Source: Gonocerus acuteangulatus (taxonomy: Eukaryota; Arthropoda; Insecta; Hemiptera; Coreidae). Taken from it: a stretch of DNA of 64,000 bases. The translations under genes were made by a program, and so were the position numbers. The notes beneath the pieces are model-generated. The model worked only from the letters and a program-made list of their open reading frames with translations, made no database searches and had not been told where the DNA came from. Numbering within the stretch: position 1 is the stretch's first letter; the number at the start of each line of letters is the position of its first letter. Shown here in pieces: positions 32,301 through 44,704 of the stretch. The stretch is from contig OX328124.1 of NCBI GenBank assembly GCA_946811695.1, positions 91,629,696-91,693,695 of the forward strand, read 5' to 3'.

Positions 32301-34074
32301 GAATAGAAATAAAAGCTTAGGAAACCAGGACAACATTGGTGCCCTGTGTATTTCATAGAAAACGCATTTCGTAAATAACAGGTTGTACAATCTCTTTAGT
32401 GATTTAATAATTTGATATTAGAATAGAAATAATAGCTTAGGAAACCAGGAAAACATTGGTGCCCTGTGTATTTCATAGAAAACGCATTTCGTAAATAACA
32501 GGTTGTACAATCTCTTTAGTGATTTAATAATTTGATATTAGAATAGAAATAAAAGCTTAGGAAACCAGGACAACATTGGTGCCCTGTGTATTTCATAGAA
32601 AACGCATTTCGTAAATAACAGGTTGTACAATCTCTTTAGTGATTTAATAATTTGATATTAGAATAGAAATAATAGCTTAGGAAACCAGGACAACATTGGT
32701 GCCCTGTGTATTTCATAGAAAACGCATTTCGTAAATAACAGGTTGTACAATCTCTTTAGTGATTTAATAATTTGATATTAGAATAGAAATAAAAGCTTAG
32801 GAAACCAGGACAACATTGGTGCCCTGTGTATTTCATAGAAAACGCATTTCGTAAATAACAGGTTGTACAATCTCTTTAGTGATTTAATAATTTGATATTA
32901 GAATAGAAATAATAGCTTAGGAAACCAGGACAACATTGGTGCCCTGTGTATTTCATAGAAAACGCATTTCGTAAATAACAGGTTGTACAATCTCTTTAGT
33001 GATTTAATAATTTGATATTAGAATAGAAATAAAAGCTTAGGAAACCAGGACAACATTGGTGCCCTGTGTATTTCATAGAAAACGCATTTCGTAAATAACA
33101 GGTTGTACAATCTCTTTAGTGATTTAATAATTTGATATTAGAATAGAAATAATAGCTTAGGAAACCAGGACAACATTGGTGCCCTGTGTATTTCATAGAA
33201 AACGCATTTCGTAAATAACAGGTTGTACAATCTCTTTAGTGATTTAATAATTTGATATTAGAATAGAAATAAAAGCTTAGGAAACCAGGACAACATTGGT
33301 GCCCTGTGTATTTCATAGAAAACGCATTTCGTAAATAACAGGTTGTACAATCTCTTTAGTGATTTAATAATTTGATATTTGAATAGAAATAATAGCTTAG
33401 GAAACCAGGACAACATTGGTGCCCTGTGTATTTCATAGAAAACGCATTTCGTAAATAACAGGTTGTACAATCTCTTTAGTGATTTAATAATTTGATATTA
33501 GAATAGAAATAAAAGCTTAGGAAACCAGGACAACATTGGTGCCCTGTGTATTTCATAGAAAACGCATTTCGTAAATAACAGGTTGTACAATCTCTTTAGT
33601 GATTTAATAATTTGATATTAGAATAGAAATAAAAGCTTAGGAAACCAGGACAACAATGGTGCCCTGTGTATTTCATAGAAAACGCATTTCGTAAATAACA
33701 GGTTGTACAATCTCTTTAGTGATTTAATAATTTGATATTAGAATAGAAATAATAGCTTAGGAAACCAGGACAACATTGGTGCCCTGTGTATTTCATAGAA
33801 AACGCATTTCGTAAATAACAGGTTGTACAATCTCTTTAGTGATTTAATAATTTGATATTAGAATAGAAATAAAATATTAGGAAACCAGGACAACATTGGT
33901 GCCCTGTGTATTTCATAGAAAACGCATTTCGTAAATAACAGGTTGTACAATCTCTTTAGTGATTTAATAATTTGATATTAGAATAGAAATAATAGCTTAG
34001 GAAACCAGGACAACATTGGTGCCCTGTGTATTTCATAGAAAACGCATTTCGTAAATAACAGGTTGTACAATCTC
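29388..34074. repeat. 120-bp satellite array, 39 units
   Basis: Thirty-nine complete 120-bp monomers plus 7 bp, starting and ending at the same monomer phase (CAATCTC). Monomers are almost identical. The main polymorphism is monomer position 46: A in 20 units (giving AAAAGCTTAG, a HindIII site) and T in 19 (AATAGCTTAG). From 31081 to 31921 and again from 32521 to 33361 the two types alternate strictly, a 240-bp dimer. Rare private changes occur (29884, 31909, 32451, 33380, 33656, 33875). Each normal monomer has stops in every frame I checked, so it is non-coding. No spacers, so it is not a CRISPR array. Confidence 0.98.
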
Positions 34075-35460
34075 AGCACCAAACTTTATTCCAATGAACT
34101 CTGTTTTTTTCCAAAATTTCATTTCATAGCATTTTGCAAAATTTTGGTTCCTATTGGCGACAATTTACTTCTGATTCCATTCTAAATGTATCAAATAACA
34201 GTGTATGCGGTATGTTGAGGGGAAAGGGGGGGACCCTAAGAAATTTAGACTGTTACCTGTGTCCGAGAAATTTTTATCACTGTACTTCTATATTTCTTTA
34301 GTGAAGCAACAAAATTAGAAATGACTGAATTTGAAGTAAATAGTAAATTAAAAACATGAATATACATTTATTTACTGACACGACATTTATTGGATAAAAT
34401 GATGTTAAGCTAATGGAATTAAATAACGTTTTTATTCCTTTTGAGGGCCCAGGTTGAGGCTCATCGTCCGATGGAGTATCTTCCAGCACATTATTATTAA
34501 ACAACATTAATTTTTGGCTAGCGATTGCGGCACTTTTACCTGGCCAAATTTGGACTTTGGCCAGCTCATTTGACGCAGAATTTAATGTTCTTTACCACCT
34601 ATTTGAAGTTTATTTATCCAAAATCAACGGTTTTTAAATTAATTAAGAAAAACTGAAAAAAGTGCTAAAGTTTCGCCGTTTTTCGCCTGCCAAAAGATCT
34701 CCCCCCCCCCCCCGGCTATCGAGTTGGAAAAATTAGTTTCAGCATACTCACACCATACCTAAGGATATTAGAAAAAAAAAATCTTGTGGGGGAATTAATG
34801 TTAGCTCAACCCCTCTATCTATTGGGCTATATAGGTATATTGGCGGGATGCATCGGAAAAATAAAACAAGTTGCAGCGAAATGAAAGCGTTTTTAAAAAG
34901 TGCCTGGAAGGGAGATGACCGTCTTGGAATCTGCTCATCTATTTAAAGCTAGCTAAGGTATATTCCAGGCGTGAACACTAACTCTCCTTCTCACCTACCT
35001 AGAACAGCCGTTGATAACATTTACCTTAAAGCCAATATCTCCGGCGTTGAAAAAATAATTTACTCGCTAAAAATAATAATTTATATTAAATTAAATTAAA
35101 AAGAAAATGTACCATAAAGGTCCAGAGAAGATAATATAATATAAGGAAGAGCTAGCTAATCTCCTAATCATAAACCATAAACGACTGGGTGGCTGTAAAC
35201 CGTATATCTGGACAAGAGCAAAGACATAAGGATCCAGCAATGTACGAAAGAATGATCATTTTGGATAATGAGATCAATACAGAACTACAGAGCCAACGGC
35301 CAAAGCCAGATTCAGTTCCCGTTCATCAGGGAAGCAAAGGCGGGCGTGGCTAGTGTACCTGAATGGATGACCGTCCATGTACTGTTGGCGTCATAAAACG
35401 GTGGCAACCTCTAGACAGCCTGGTGCTACTAGCTTGCTTGTTGCAAGCTAGTATATATAT
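34075..35460. other. Right flank of the satellite; unclassified
   Basis: Contains short stretches reminiscent of the monomer (TTTCTTTAGTGA near 34295; CAAATAACAGTGTATG near 34192), possibly decayed units. Also a C-run near 34700 and an imperfect TA microsatellite at 35450-35502. The frame at 34298-34507 contains SDDEPQPGPSKG, an acidic motif often seen near the start of piggyBac-like proteins, but it is too short to call. Confidence 0.35.
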
Positions 35461-35793
35461 ATATACTATATATATACTATATATATATATATATATATAT
35501 ATAAATATTTAATTAACAAACATTAATTAATGTCTTAAGGGTACATAATGAGAAATTCGTAATATAAAAATACATAAACTCAAACGATTGAGAAAATAGT
35601 TTCTGTATTATTACAGAAATAATGAAAGAAAATAAATATTACTGATTTAGTTTGAAGTTATACATAATGCATTTTGGAGAGAATCATTATGTGTAAAAAA
35701 TAAATAAATAAAAGGTTAACAATACTCCCGGCAGTGGAATCAATGGTATTGCCGTAATTGTTTAGGATTAAGAAAGCAAATATGTTGATAATT

Positions 35794-36060
35794 TGAGGCC
35801 AAGTGGCCGTGAGTTTTAAGGCGAGAGCACTTAACACTCCGTTCAAATTTCTTTCAATAGTTACATTCCTTCTGAAAGTGCTAATCTTCCCAGTGACGAC
35901 ATTATCTAAGTAAAACAATAATATTAGGCATGAGGGTCGTGGGATGGTGGTTTTTCTTTAGAAAGAAGAAAAAGCGTCAGCCGTATTCTGCCTAGAAAAG
36001 GGTGGTAACCTGTAGATAACCCGCCCTAAAAATCCTAGTTAATAAAAATGGACGTTAAAA
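35794..36060 (+). mobile_element. tRNA-SINE family 1, interrupted copy
   Basis: The head (GAGGCCAAGTGGCCGTGAG, then ACTTAACACTCCGTTC) ends near 35845. The body resumes near 35932 (GGTCGTGGGATGGTGGTTTT) and runs through GGTAACCTGTAGATAACCCG to TTAAAATTTAAATAAT. About 85 bp of unrelated sequence with TTACATTCCTTCTGAAAGTG separates the halves. A similar block (TACATTCCTTCGGAAAGTGA) occurs near 42969, so the interruption is itself a repeat fragment. Confidence 0.7.
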
Positions 36061-37485
36061 TTTAAATAATAATTTTATCAATAAATATTATCTATTTCTC
36101 TTTCCATATGCGTATAAGACATATACACAAATATACGTATACATACATAAACACATATGTATAAAGACAATGTAATAACCTAGAATTCTTTGCTTTAACC
36201 TATAGAGCATTTGCCTTTGAACAATATTTGAAATTTATAAGGAGAGAGAGGAAGAACATTGCAAAGGAAAAACAGGCCAAAAGCTGCCTTATATTAAGTC
36301 CGTCTCGAGAGTTTCATTTTGTATATTATTTTTCCTACTTTCTACCTTACACTCTTATTTTTCCGTCTTTTGTAAGAAAGGCGTAAAAAATAAGACACGC
36401 AAAACAAAAAAATAAAAACATTTCGGAACATTTAAGCTCTGGATGGATGGATGGATTGGGTGTTTAAGGGCAGAAAACGTCTAGGTCTTCACCGCCCTGA
36501 AGTGTAATGTTAGAGAGTCGTGTATATGTCGTGAAAGGGTTAGTAATTTGTGTTTAGGACACTGCATGACAATGAACTGTTTAAGCTCTGGATAGATGAA
36601 TTGAACGCGATTCCTTAATAAAGCTGCGTCTAAAAAAAAGGTCATATTTCCATTATCAGCAATTATTTTAATTAGCAACTAACGAGAACTGATTACCTCA
36701 AGGTCTTGGTAATTGGAGTTAATTTATAAAAAATATCCTTAACATTGGGTTATCCTTAGAGGCAAAATGTTTGTCGGAAAAGGATAATGGAGTAAATGCC
36801 AAATTTTCTTTATGTATATATATTTACATTTAATAAAAATTGAAATTTAATTAAAATAAATAAAGTAGTTTGAGTTTTAATAACGAGATAATTAATTTAA
36901 AATCCCATAGAACCATTATTAGATTATCTCTAATCCTGAATAATATATACTGGATTATCCTAAGAAAACAAAATATTCACTGATTCTATTTATTAAAGAA
37001 AATAATACCAAAAGAAAAGTTATGCATGTCGTTTCGCTAATCATATTCTGATTTTTGTTTATGATTTAGCTTGCATTATTAACAATATTGATATTCAGCA
37101 TGAAACCAAATTCTAATGTTGAACTAAAACAATCAATTAAGAGGATCATCTAAAGCAGGATTTATAAAACTAAAGAATCATTCATAGGAGTAGGCAATAT
37201 TGTTAAGATTGTTCTGTAGCTAAATAACTATATAGAACCAAGTAGAAAGAGGAAGTATACAAGATGCGAAGAAATAGGTCACCGTCATTATGGTTCGATG
37301 ATAGGTTTATGTGTTGACACAGATTGGACAGAGGTCGTTAGTCAGAGTAAATAGTTAACAAGGTCTCTAACAACGTGATGGCCGGATTATATAGAACTCT
37401 CAATAAGCCAGAATGTTATAATAATAAGTATTGTAGACACTGCCCAAGTCATGGAATGTCTGGTGAAACGCCGGTTATTACCAAG

Positions 37486-37932
37486 CAGTGTTGGGCAAAA
37501 ATTATTCAGAATGATGAATAACGATTAATGAATAAATGCATTATTTTATTCACGAATGAAGAATAATTACTTTTATACATTATTCCTTATTCTGTGAATT
37601 AATTTTATGTTTTATTCACCAATTATTCGAATGATCAATCAGAATAAACATATTTTAGTGAATAATGATAGATTTATGATGATGTTGGCAGCCGGAAATA
37701 TGTATATATATGTGTGTTTGAGTAGGATTAATCAGTAGACCAACTAGAAATAAATAATTACGAATGATGAATAATGAATGGTGAATAACGAATAATGAAT
37801 AACGAATAATTCTGTGAATAATTCATGATGTACCGTGTGAATAAGATAATTCAGTGAATTATTCATTATTCACTAAACATTTATTTGAATAATCATTCGA
37901 ATAATACTTTATTCGAATAATGCCCAACACTG
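37486..37932. mobile_element. hAT-like MITE with perfect 8-bp target duplication
   Basis: 447 bp. Terminal inverted repeats CAGTGTTGGGCA and TGCCCAACACTG are perfect over 12 bp, followed by related AATTATTC/GAATAA repeats. Direct repeats TTACCAAG flank it at 37478-37485 and 37933-37940. The CAGTG...TGGGCA start and the 8-bp duplication are typical of the hAT superfamily. The interior is tandem GAATAAT/GAATGATGAATAA sequence with no coding capacity, so it is non-autonomous. Confidence 0.93.
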
Positions 37933-38084
37933 TTACCAAGTCGGCACGGTCATATCCGGAAGATCTTAACACATTACAGAATATAATATACTTCCCTGCG
38001 AAGATATGAGGATTTGATTGAGATAAAAAAAAATGGTTCAAAAAGAAATATTCACCCCAATTTTTTTTGTTATTTTTTTTTAAA

Positions 38085-38160
38085 TCTGGACCATAAGTGC
38101 CGACATCCATGGTGCAGCCGGGAATTTTCTGAACGAGCCCTGAAATGAGAAAAACCCCTG
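38085..38160 (-). mobile_element. tRNA-SINE family 2 fragment
   Basis: GCCGACATCCATGGTGCAGC and GGGAATTTTCTGAACGAGCC match the body of the SINE at 57280-57491. The tRNA-like part is degraded. Confidence 0.6.
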
Positions 38161-38389
38161 CTACAGCACAGTGGGGCCAAACGGCTTTTCATGTTTCAAA
38201 AAAGGCTACAGCCTCTAAATCTTAACCGATTTCAATGCATTTTTTTTTTAAAATGAAAGCTAATGAAATTTTGAACAACTTTGTCTAGCCAGATTTTTGT
38301 TTTTCGTTTCGCCTAGTTATTAAATTACGCGTAAATTAATCTCGAACTTTTACAATTGAACATAAAATAATATTTTATTTTTCATCTAA

Positions 38390-38945
38390 CTAAAAATCAG
38401 CACTGATATCGTTGAAATTAAACCTTCAAATCCTGATTAGACTTGGAAAAAATCAAAATCTATTTATAAATCATTCAAAAATCATATTTCATTTATTCTC
38501 ATTGTTGAATTAAGATAAATTTACGTTTTGAAGATGTCAGTCTGATTTTTTTCACGTCTAAATAGGATTTGAATGTTTAAGTTAACTTAAAATCAGCACT
38601 GATATCGTTGAAATTAAACCTTCAAATCAGTGCCCATGACCTCCCGCGGTTGAATGCACCCTTAATTCCAAACCTTCATATCCTGATTAGACTTGGAAAA
38701 AATCAAAATCTATTTATAAATCATTCAAAAATCATATTATTTCATTTATTCTCATTGTTGAATTAAGATAAATTTACGTTTTGAAGATGTCAGTCTGATT
38801 TTGTTCACATCTAATTAGGATTTGAATGTTTAAGTTAACTTAAAATCAGCACTGATATAATTTAAATTAAACATTCAAATCCTAATTAGACGTGAAAAAG
38901 TCAGACTGACATCTTCAAAACGTAAATTTATCTTAATTTAGGAAT
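38390..38945. repeat. Direct-plus-inverted repeat cluster (fold-back)
   Basis: A unit beginning AAAATCAGCACTGATATCGT recurs at 38392, 38589 and 38843. The first two run on through the same 150-bp body (TTGAATTAAGATAAATTTAC, GAAGATGTCAGTCTGATTTT); the second has about 50 bp inserted. In the third the sequence turns round: 38864-38940 is the reverse complement of about 38754-38835. The end product is an 80-bp hairpin beside a direct duplication. Confidence 0.85.
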
Positions 38946-39508
38946 ATGGAAGATCTGAATGAGAAAATTACAGTAGACTTTTAATTATATTGAGAGCTTT
39001 TAGAAATGCGTTTCATTTTATTTCTTCCGTCAGGACTAAATTCAACGAGTTATAAGAAATTACAGGCCTTTTTCGTTTAAAACTCGCGTCACTAATTTAA
39101 TATAGAAATAAACCGATGTTTTTAATTTAAAAAAAAGAGATACCCTTATCTCACCTTTGCAGATTCATTACGTGCCAATGACGACATAGGCACTTCTTAT
39201 GAATTAGGCCTTTTCTTTAATAAAATCTATGTTTTTTTTTTATCTATGTCTTAAAGATGAAACCTGGATCCTAGTGCTGCTAAAAATAAAACAAATAATT
39301 CATAAAAACATTTATCCCAAGACTGATGGTTCAGCTGTGTGGTTTAGCAACCCTATTAATTTGGGCAGCCTTACTTTAATTTTTTGTTTAATAAAGTGTC
39401 CATTCTTTCAAATCATCGTATAACTTGAATAAGGCCATAATCCAAAATAATCTATCTCGTACCTTATCACTAAAATAGTACATATACCTAATTTATCATA
39501 TGTTAATA

Positions 39509-39713
39509 TACGGAGGCCCGGTGGCCGAGAGTGCTAAGGAGTATGCACTCCGTGCCCGAGGTCGTGGGTTCGATTCCCACTAGGGGTGGTGGCTTTTCTT
39601 AAGTAAAAAGAAAATCATCAGCCCTATCCTGGTTAGAAAATTATGGTAACCTGTAGATAACCCCTCCTGAAAATTCCTTGTCAATAATAAATGGGCATTA
39701 AAATTTAAATAAA
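39509..39713 (+). mobile_element. tRNA-SINE family 1, complete copy with 11-bp duplication
   Basis: The best copy of the family. The head GGAGGCCCGGTGGCCGAGAG resembles a Leu/Ser-type tRNA with box A; box B is GGGTTCGATTCCCAC. The body has GGTAACCTGTAGATAACCCC and the 3' end has ATGGGCATTAAAATTTAAAT. Direct repeats ATATGTTAATA flank it (39498-39508 and 39714-39724). The tRNA part would supply the internal RNA polymerase III promoter. Confidence 0.93.
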
Positions 39714-40910
39714 ATATGTTAATACATTTACAACGTTAGTCAAAATCAGATATGTGGGTATTAAACGAAATACACACAAATATAAGATTTTTTTTTTCAG
39801 TAAGAAATAGCATAGACAAAAGGATAACAGTTCCGGCAATTGTGATTTTGAAAGCTTCCAGATAAGCACAATAAAAATGTCTCAGAAATAAGCGCACTAG
39901 TTTATGTTCGTGGCATATGATTGAAAGATAAAAAACATAATTCTACGCGATAGGCTGAAACTGGAGGGAACCCCGCGGTTGAATTGTTGACCTTCTTATT
40001 TAAAATTTTTCGAGCCAATAAAAAAAAGAAGAGAATTTTGGTTTTGATCGCTCAGAAACGTCGGACTGACTTGAACAACTTTCCACATGTTCCACATTTA
40101 AATATGATATACATATATCCTATTATTCGGAATCCGGGTGGGGTTAGCAAAAGCAATGAATTTTTTTAATCCCAAAACCTTCTACATGGGGAGTGTCATA
40201 AAAAGTAAACAAGATCAAAGGGTAACGAGCATAAAAAATCGTCTAACTGATAATACTATCAAGAATAATAAAATATAAGAAAAAATTCAACGAAATGACA
40301 GCCCGAAAAAGATGAACGAAAGGCCTTATCTTTTTTTCACCCTGATTGACAAGGCCTATTAATAAAATATTATGTCAGGGATTTAATAATATCATATCGA
40401 AAACATAGAAAAATAGATGATACCAGATGTTTGTAACGATTCAACTGAACAATAAGAACAGAAAATGAACTCACCAAAAGGCCTATTAGTCTTGCTAAGA
40501 TAATAAATAAAGCAATAAAAAAATACAGTAATGAAAATATTATTTTTTATGCATTCCTGGAAGAATGATTGACAAATAGATATCTTTAATGAAAAATAAT
40601 GTTTATCACAGAAGATAATGATGTGATACGTGCACGCTCAAATCACGAAGGATTACTAAATCAACAGTCAAATAATTCAAATAGCGCATTCCATTTCTAA
40701 TACCACCAACAAACAATGCGACCAAAAGAAATCTTAAAAAAAAAAAAAATCAATTTGTACTCAAAACACATAAAAAGTGTACCAACAACTCTTCATTATG
40801 TCTTAAAAGATGTATATTCTCTTTCATTTTTAGTTTGGTTTTTCTTTGTGATAGTGATTTAAAAGTTCATAATACGCATTACCGCAGAAGGCACTTACTT
40901 GCAGTAGATA

Positions 40911-41166
40911 TTAGGGCATGTATAAGGGGGGATTGAGGGGGCTCCAGCCCTATCTCCCGAAATCGAAAAAAACGTGTCATAAAACCCCTAAAAATATATT
41001 AAATGAGACCACTTAGTTCAGAAAAAAAATTTTGGGGTATAATAGAGTTTTAATTGGCTAACTATTCCAAGTTCTAGATTGTTAGTATTCCATACCCCCC
41101 AAAATACTTTCAGCCTACCGAAATAGTCCCAGCCTCTCCCAAAATTATTTTCTGTATACGCCCATG
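40911..41166. mobile_element. CATGGGCG-type MITE, copy 1
   Basis: Left end GGGCATGTATAAGGGGGG and right end CTGTATACGCCCATG. The interior is shared with 59842-60085 (TTGGCTAACTATTCCAAGTT, TGTTAGTATTCCATACC). Flanks GTAGATAT and GGAGATAC may be a decayed 8-bp duplication. Confidence 0.75.
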
Positions 41167-41539
41167 GGAGATACCTATATTTGCAAAACGAATTTTGCTT
41201 GTTTATTTTTGGTGGGCTCATTAGGGACTTTTAGTACCTAAAAATTGTTTAAAATACATTAAAATTTTCATTGTCTGGTCTTTTTCATTTGGAACGTGAT
41301 TTTGTATCATTATGTTAAGCATATCCAAAAAAAAAAAAAACATAAATGTGAAATACAGGCCAAGTTCCTCCCCCACAAAGAAACACTCCAATCCCCAAAA
41401 ATATCCCCTCCTAAAACCCCCCAAAAATGCCTTACCATCCTTGTTTAGTTTTCTCTCTAAAGATAATTTCGGCACAAATAAAACTTTGCCAAGTTTAAGA
41501 ATATACCTGGTTGAGGAAAGTGATATTTAGGCCAAACGG

Positions 41540-41835
41540 AGTGAAATTGTATAAGGAACAAACATACAGACAGACAGCTGAAAGACCTTTTTTACCTAGC
41601 CTAGTGCATTCCCCAGACCAAGGCCTACCTGTGTGCCAAGTTTGGTCAAAATCGGTCAAACGGAGTGAATTTGTGTAAGGAACAAACATGGAGACAGACA
41701 GCTGATAGACGATTTTGACCTAGCCTATGACACTACCCGGATAAAGACCTACCTATGTACCATGTTTGGTCAAAATCGGTCAAATCGTTTGGATTCGTAT
41801 AAGGAATAAACAGTTAGGCAAACTGAAGCTGATAG
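41540..41835 (+). repeat. Tandem copies of the GGTCAAAATCGGTCAAA tail repeat
   Basis: Three units with a period of about 123-127 bp, each carrying GTATAAGGAACAAACAT or a close form (about 41550, 41673 and 41799). Between them lie ACCTAGCCTA, CTACCTGTGTGCCAAG and GGTCAAAATCGGTCAAA. Related single copies are at 17971 and 53752. Confidence 0.75.
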
Positions 41836-42133
41836 TGGTAATTTGCTTCAGAGGAAGTAGTGATGCAGAAAAGTATTATCACTTTGGATTATGAGATCAA
41901 TCCGAACCCCAAAAATAGTAAATTTATTTCCGACCGTGACACTTCGGGGCACTGACCCAAGCTATTTATAGCAGAAGTTCTTTTGAGGATAACTCATCGA
42001 CGTCAGAGTTCCAATCGTGTTACCTGTTAAATGACGAATAAGAAATTTGAGATGAGGCATTATCCTTAAATTATCATCATCTATGAGGTTCCTTTAAATA
42101 ACTGACAATTTTAGAACTCTTTATATATGCAAG

Positions 42134-42193
<60 letters not shown>

Positions 42194-42240
42194 CATCAAA
42201 TGAATTCATTTATCTACTGAATTTCTTCAATAAAAATAGC

Positions 42241-42393
42241 AATCGCATCGACATCTGGGCCATTTGCTCCGACATCCAAGGGGCAGCGAGGAATTTTATC
42301 AACGAGCCGTGAGATGAGAAAATTCCTGCCGCGGGTGGGAATCGAACCCCTTGAGAATCTAAGGCGTTAGCCACTAGACCACGGGGAGACCCC
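42241..42393 (-). mobile_element. tRNA-SINE family 2 copy
   Basis: On the minus strand it starts GGGTCTCCCCGTGGTCTAGT, has box B GGTTCGATTCCCAC, and a body with AATTCCTCGCTGCC. It is collinear with 57280-57491. No clear target duplication. It lies just downstream of an AT microsatellite. Confidence 0.85.
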
Positions 42394-42479
42394 CAATAAC
42401 CTATAAAAATTCAAAATAAAGAAGAAGTTTGGTATTTTATTATTGTATTTATTTAATTGTTTTTCTTCCATTTGGCCCG

Positions 42480-42860
42480 ATTTTGATTGCAACAAACTTA
42501 TTTTGTGGGGCATATGGTCTTCCGAGTTTCGCTGCAAGGAAGTACAACTAAAGGCCGGTACGGGAAAATTATTAATTTGGTTCCGGAGTAAACCTCTAGC
42601 CTCCTAATGGACTGATTTCGTTTATTGTTACAACACATATGTTTCAGTAGATAGGTAAGACGATTACAGAGTTTTGTTGCAATGTAAAAACAATTACGGC
42701 CGTATGGGCAAATTATTAATTTGATTCCAGGGTAAACCCCCCTCCGAATGAACCGATTTTGATGGTTAATGAACTATTTTGAATAGTTTTCAATAGGAAT
42801 GATGTATATCAAGTTTCGTGGTAAAAAAAACAAAATCTATGGCTGCTATATAGACAAATG
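42480..42860. repeat. Tandem dispersed repeat with GGCCGTATGGGCAAATTATT
   Basis: Two related units about 143 bp apart (near 42553 and 42696). Each has an AATTATTAATTTG core followed by GGGTAAACC and TGAACCGATTTTGAT-like sequence. A third, shorter relative is near 56225-56280. Family unknown. Confidence 0.5.
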
Positions 42861-43448
42861 TAAATATATTTTAATGAGGCAATTTCCGGTATCTAGTAGG
42901 AGGAGTCGCAGTAGATTTGAAGATATTTGCCACAAATTCATTCTTGAGCGCAACCTCAATAGCTAGCTACATTCCTTCGGAAAGTGATAATATTTGAATG
43001 AATAAACATATGATTAGAAAGGCGAAAGGTAGAGAAGTTGTAAGTATGATTAGCGAAGTCCTTGTCAATGTCCGTAAACAAAACTGCTGGTTACACAACA
43101 GACCTATGGAGGAGTGTAGAAGGGAGAAGGGATAAGCACTCAATCCGAAGCCAGAGAGTGAAGTGGCCAGCTGTAGCTAACCAGGTCATGGCTGGTGTGG
43201 TGGAGTATTTGTCAATGGAGAGTGGAAAAGCAAGAGAGAGGGTGGGCGAAGGAAGGAAGTGCCAGATATTGGTCCCTACCAGAGATAACTCCCTCCATGT
43301 TCGTCCCACGTAGACACTCGCTTCCACAATGAGCGTCATACTTCCATCGAGCTCTCTTTGTTTTGCAGACAAATATCTAGCTTCCTTGGGGGAAATTGCA
43401 ACGGAGTTCCCAACACAGCCCCGAAACCCAATAATCGAGGAGGAACCT

Positions 43449-43483
43449 TATTGGGTTCTGAGATCTTACTTCAGAACCCAATA
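43449..43483. repeat. Perfect 13-bp hairpin
   Basis: TATTGGGTTCTGA at 43449-43461 and its exact complement TCAGAACCCAATA at 43471-43483 with a 9-nt loop. Confidence 0.8.
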
Positions 43484-44231
43484 GGGCCTAAATAGAGAAA
43501 TAGTCAATAAATAATCCATCCACTAGGACCTGCTTATTCAGGGCGAATTCCTCAGTTAAAAAACAGTTACAATAAATAATATTTGTGGCATACAACTCAA
43601 TCAATTCGATAAAAAAAAAAGTTCAACTGGATCAAGAGCAGGAATATTTTTTAAGTAAAATGTACGTTTCAAGACACCAAAAAATATAAAATTCAGATGA
43701 AAGGTTCCATGCAGCTGATCAAAAACATTTTTTGCAGGCCTGTGTTATGTAAAATATACATTAATATTTGTTATCTATTTCTTGTTAAAAATAATAACCA
43801 TTTTTTATTCTGAATTTTTCAGGGATACACAGGAGAAAATAGTCACTTCTTCCTGAAGTTTTATTTTGGACGGTATGTGCTTTTCTGACGTTCTTACTAC
43901 TTTGTAAAAACCATTCCTAAATCAATACTGATCTTATTTTTTATTGTTATACAAAACATTCTATACAAAAATATATATATATATTTTTTTGTTTGTAGGA
44001 TTCCTCAAAATGCGATGAGTGGCAAATTGTTTGCCAAATGTTTGAAATTAGTAATGAACAAAATAGAACATCAACATACATAACAAATAGTTGAGAATTT
44101 CAGTATAATATATGAAGTAACAATAATTTTAAATCCAATATTTAGTTTAAAGTCCGTCAAGCAAGAGCAACATAACTCCAACATACCTGATTAATATGAT
44201 TAACTACAAAATAAACATGATTCGTTTTGCT

Positions 44232-44286
<55 letters not shown>

Positions 44287-44700
44287 ATAGGGCCGATGAA
44301 GATTTGAAGACATTTTTTAAAAATTCCTTCATGCGTGCAACATTCTTCGGAAATTGCTAAACATGGGAACAAGAGCTGTGCAAATGGTTCGACACTGGTG
44401 TGGGACATTTTTTTCTGCAATGGAAACGAATTCCTTTGATGTGTGAAAGAAAAACGCTCAGGAAGGGCCAAATACAAACATAACCAATGTTTAACATTCG
44501 AAAATACTCCGATTCACGTCAGGTAGAAACTGTTGACACGTTTTACATTTTTAACTTTCCAATACTAGGAGTAAAAAACTTCATTGGAGTTCTTGAAATA
44601 ATTTATAAGGCGAAGGAATAATAATTTATCTTAATGAAATGGAGATAGTTATACCTGTTGAGGTGATAACTTAAGTTATCAAGTTAGATAGTTGATCAGG
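43484..44700. other. No gene recognised
   Basis: AT-rich sequence with an AT microsatellite (44234-44284). A fragment GATTTGAAGACATTTTTTAA with GCAACATTCTTCGGAAATTG (about 44300-44360) is related to 42915-42990. Nothing else supported. Confidence 0.4.
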
Positions 44701-44704
44701 AATG

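Noticed and set aside
29388..34074. CRISPR-like or coding tandem array
   Set aside because: The 120-bp units follow each other without spacers, and each normal monomer has stops in the frames checked. The open frame at 33258-33470 exists only because one monomer has a private change that removes a stop.
34298..34507. piggyBac-like acidic start (SDDEPQPGPSKG)
   Set aside because: Only a dozen residues are suggestive and no transposase follows.
43062..43372. Overlapping frames of 83 and 93 codons on opposite strands
   Set aside because: Locally higher GC content makes long frames likely by chance; no domain seen on either strand.
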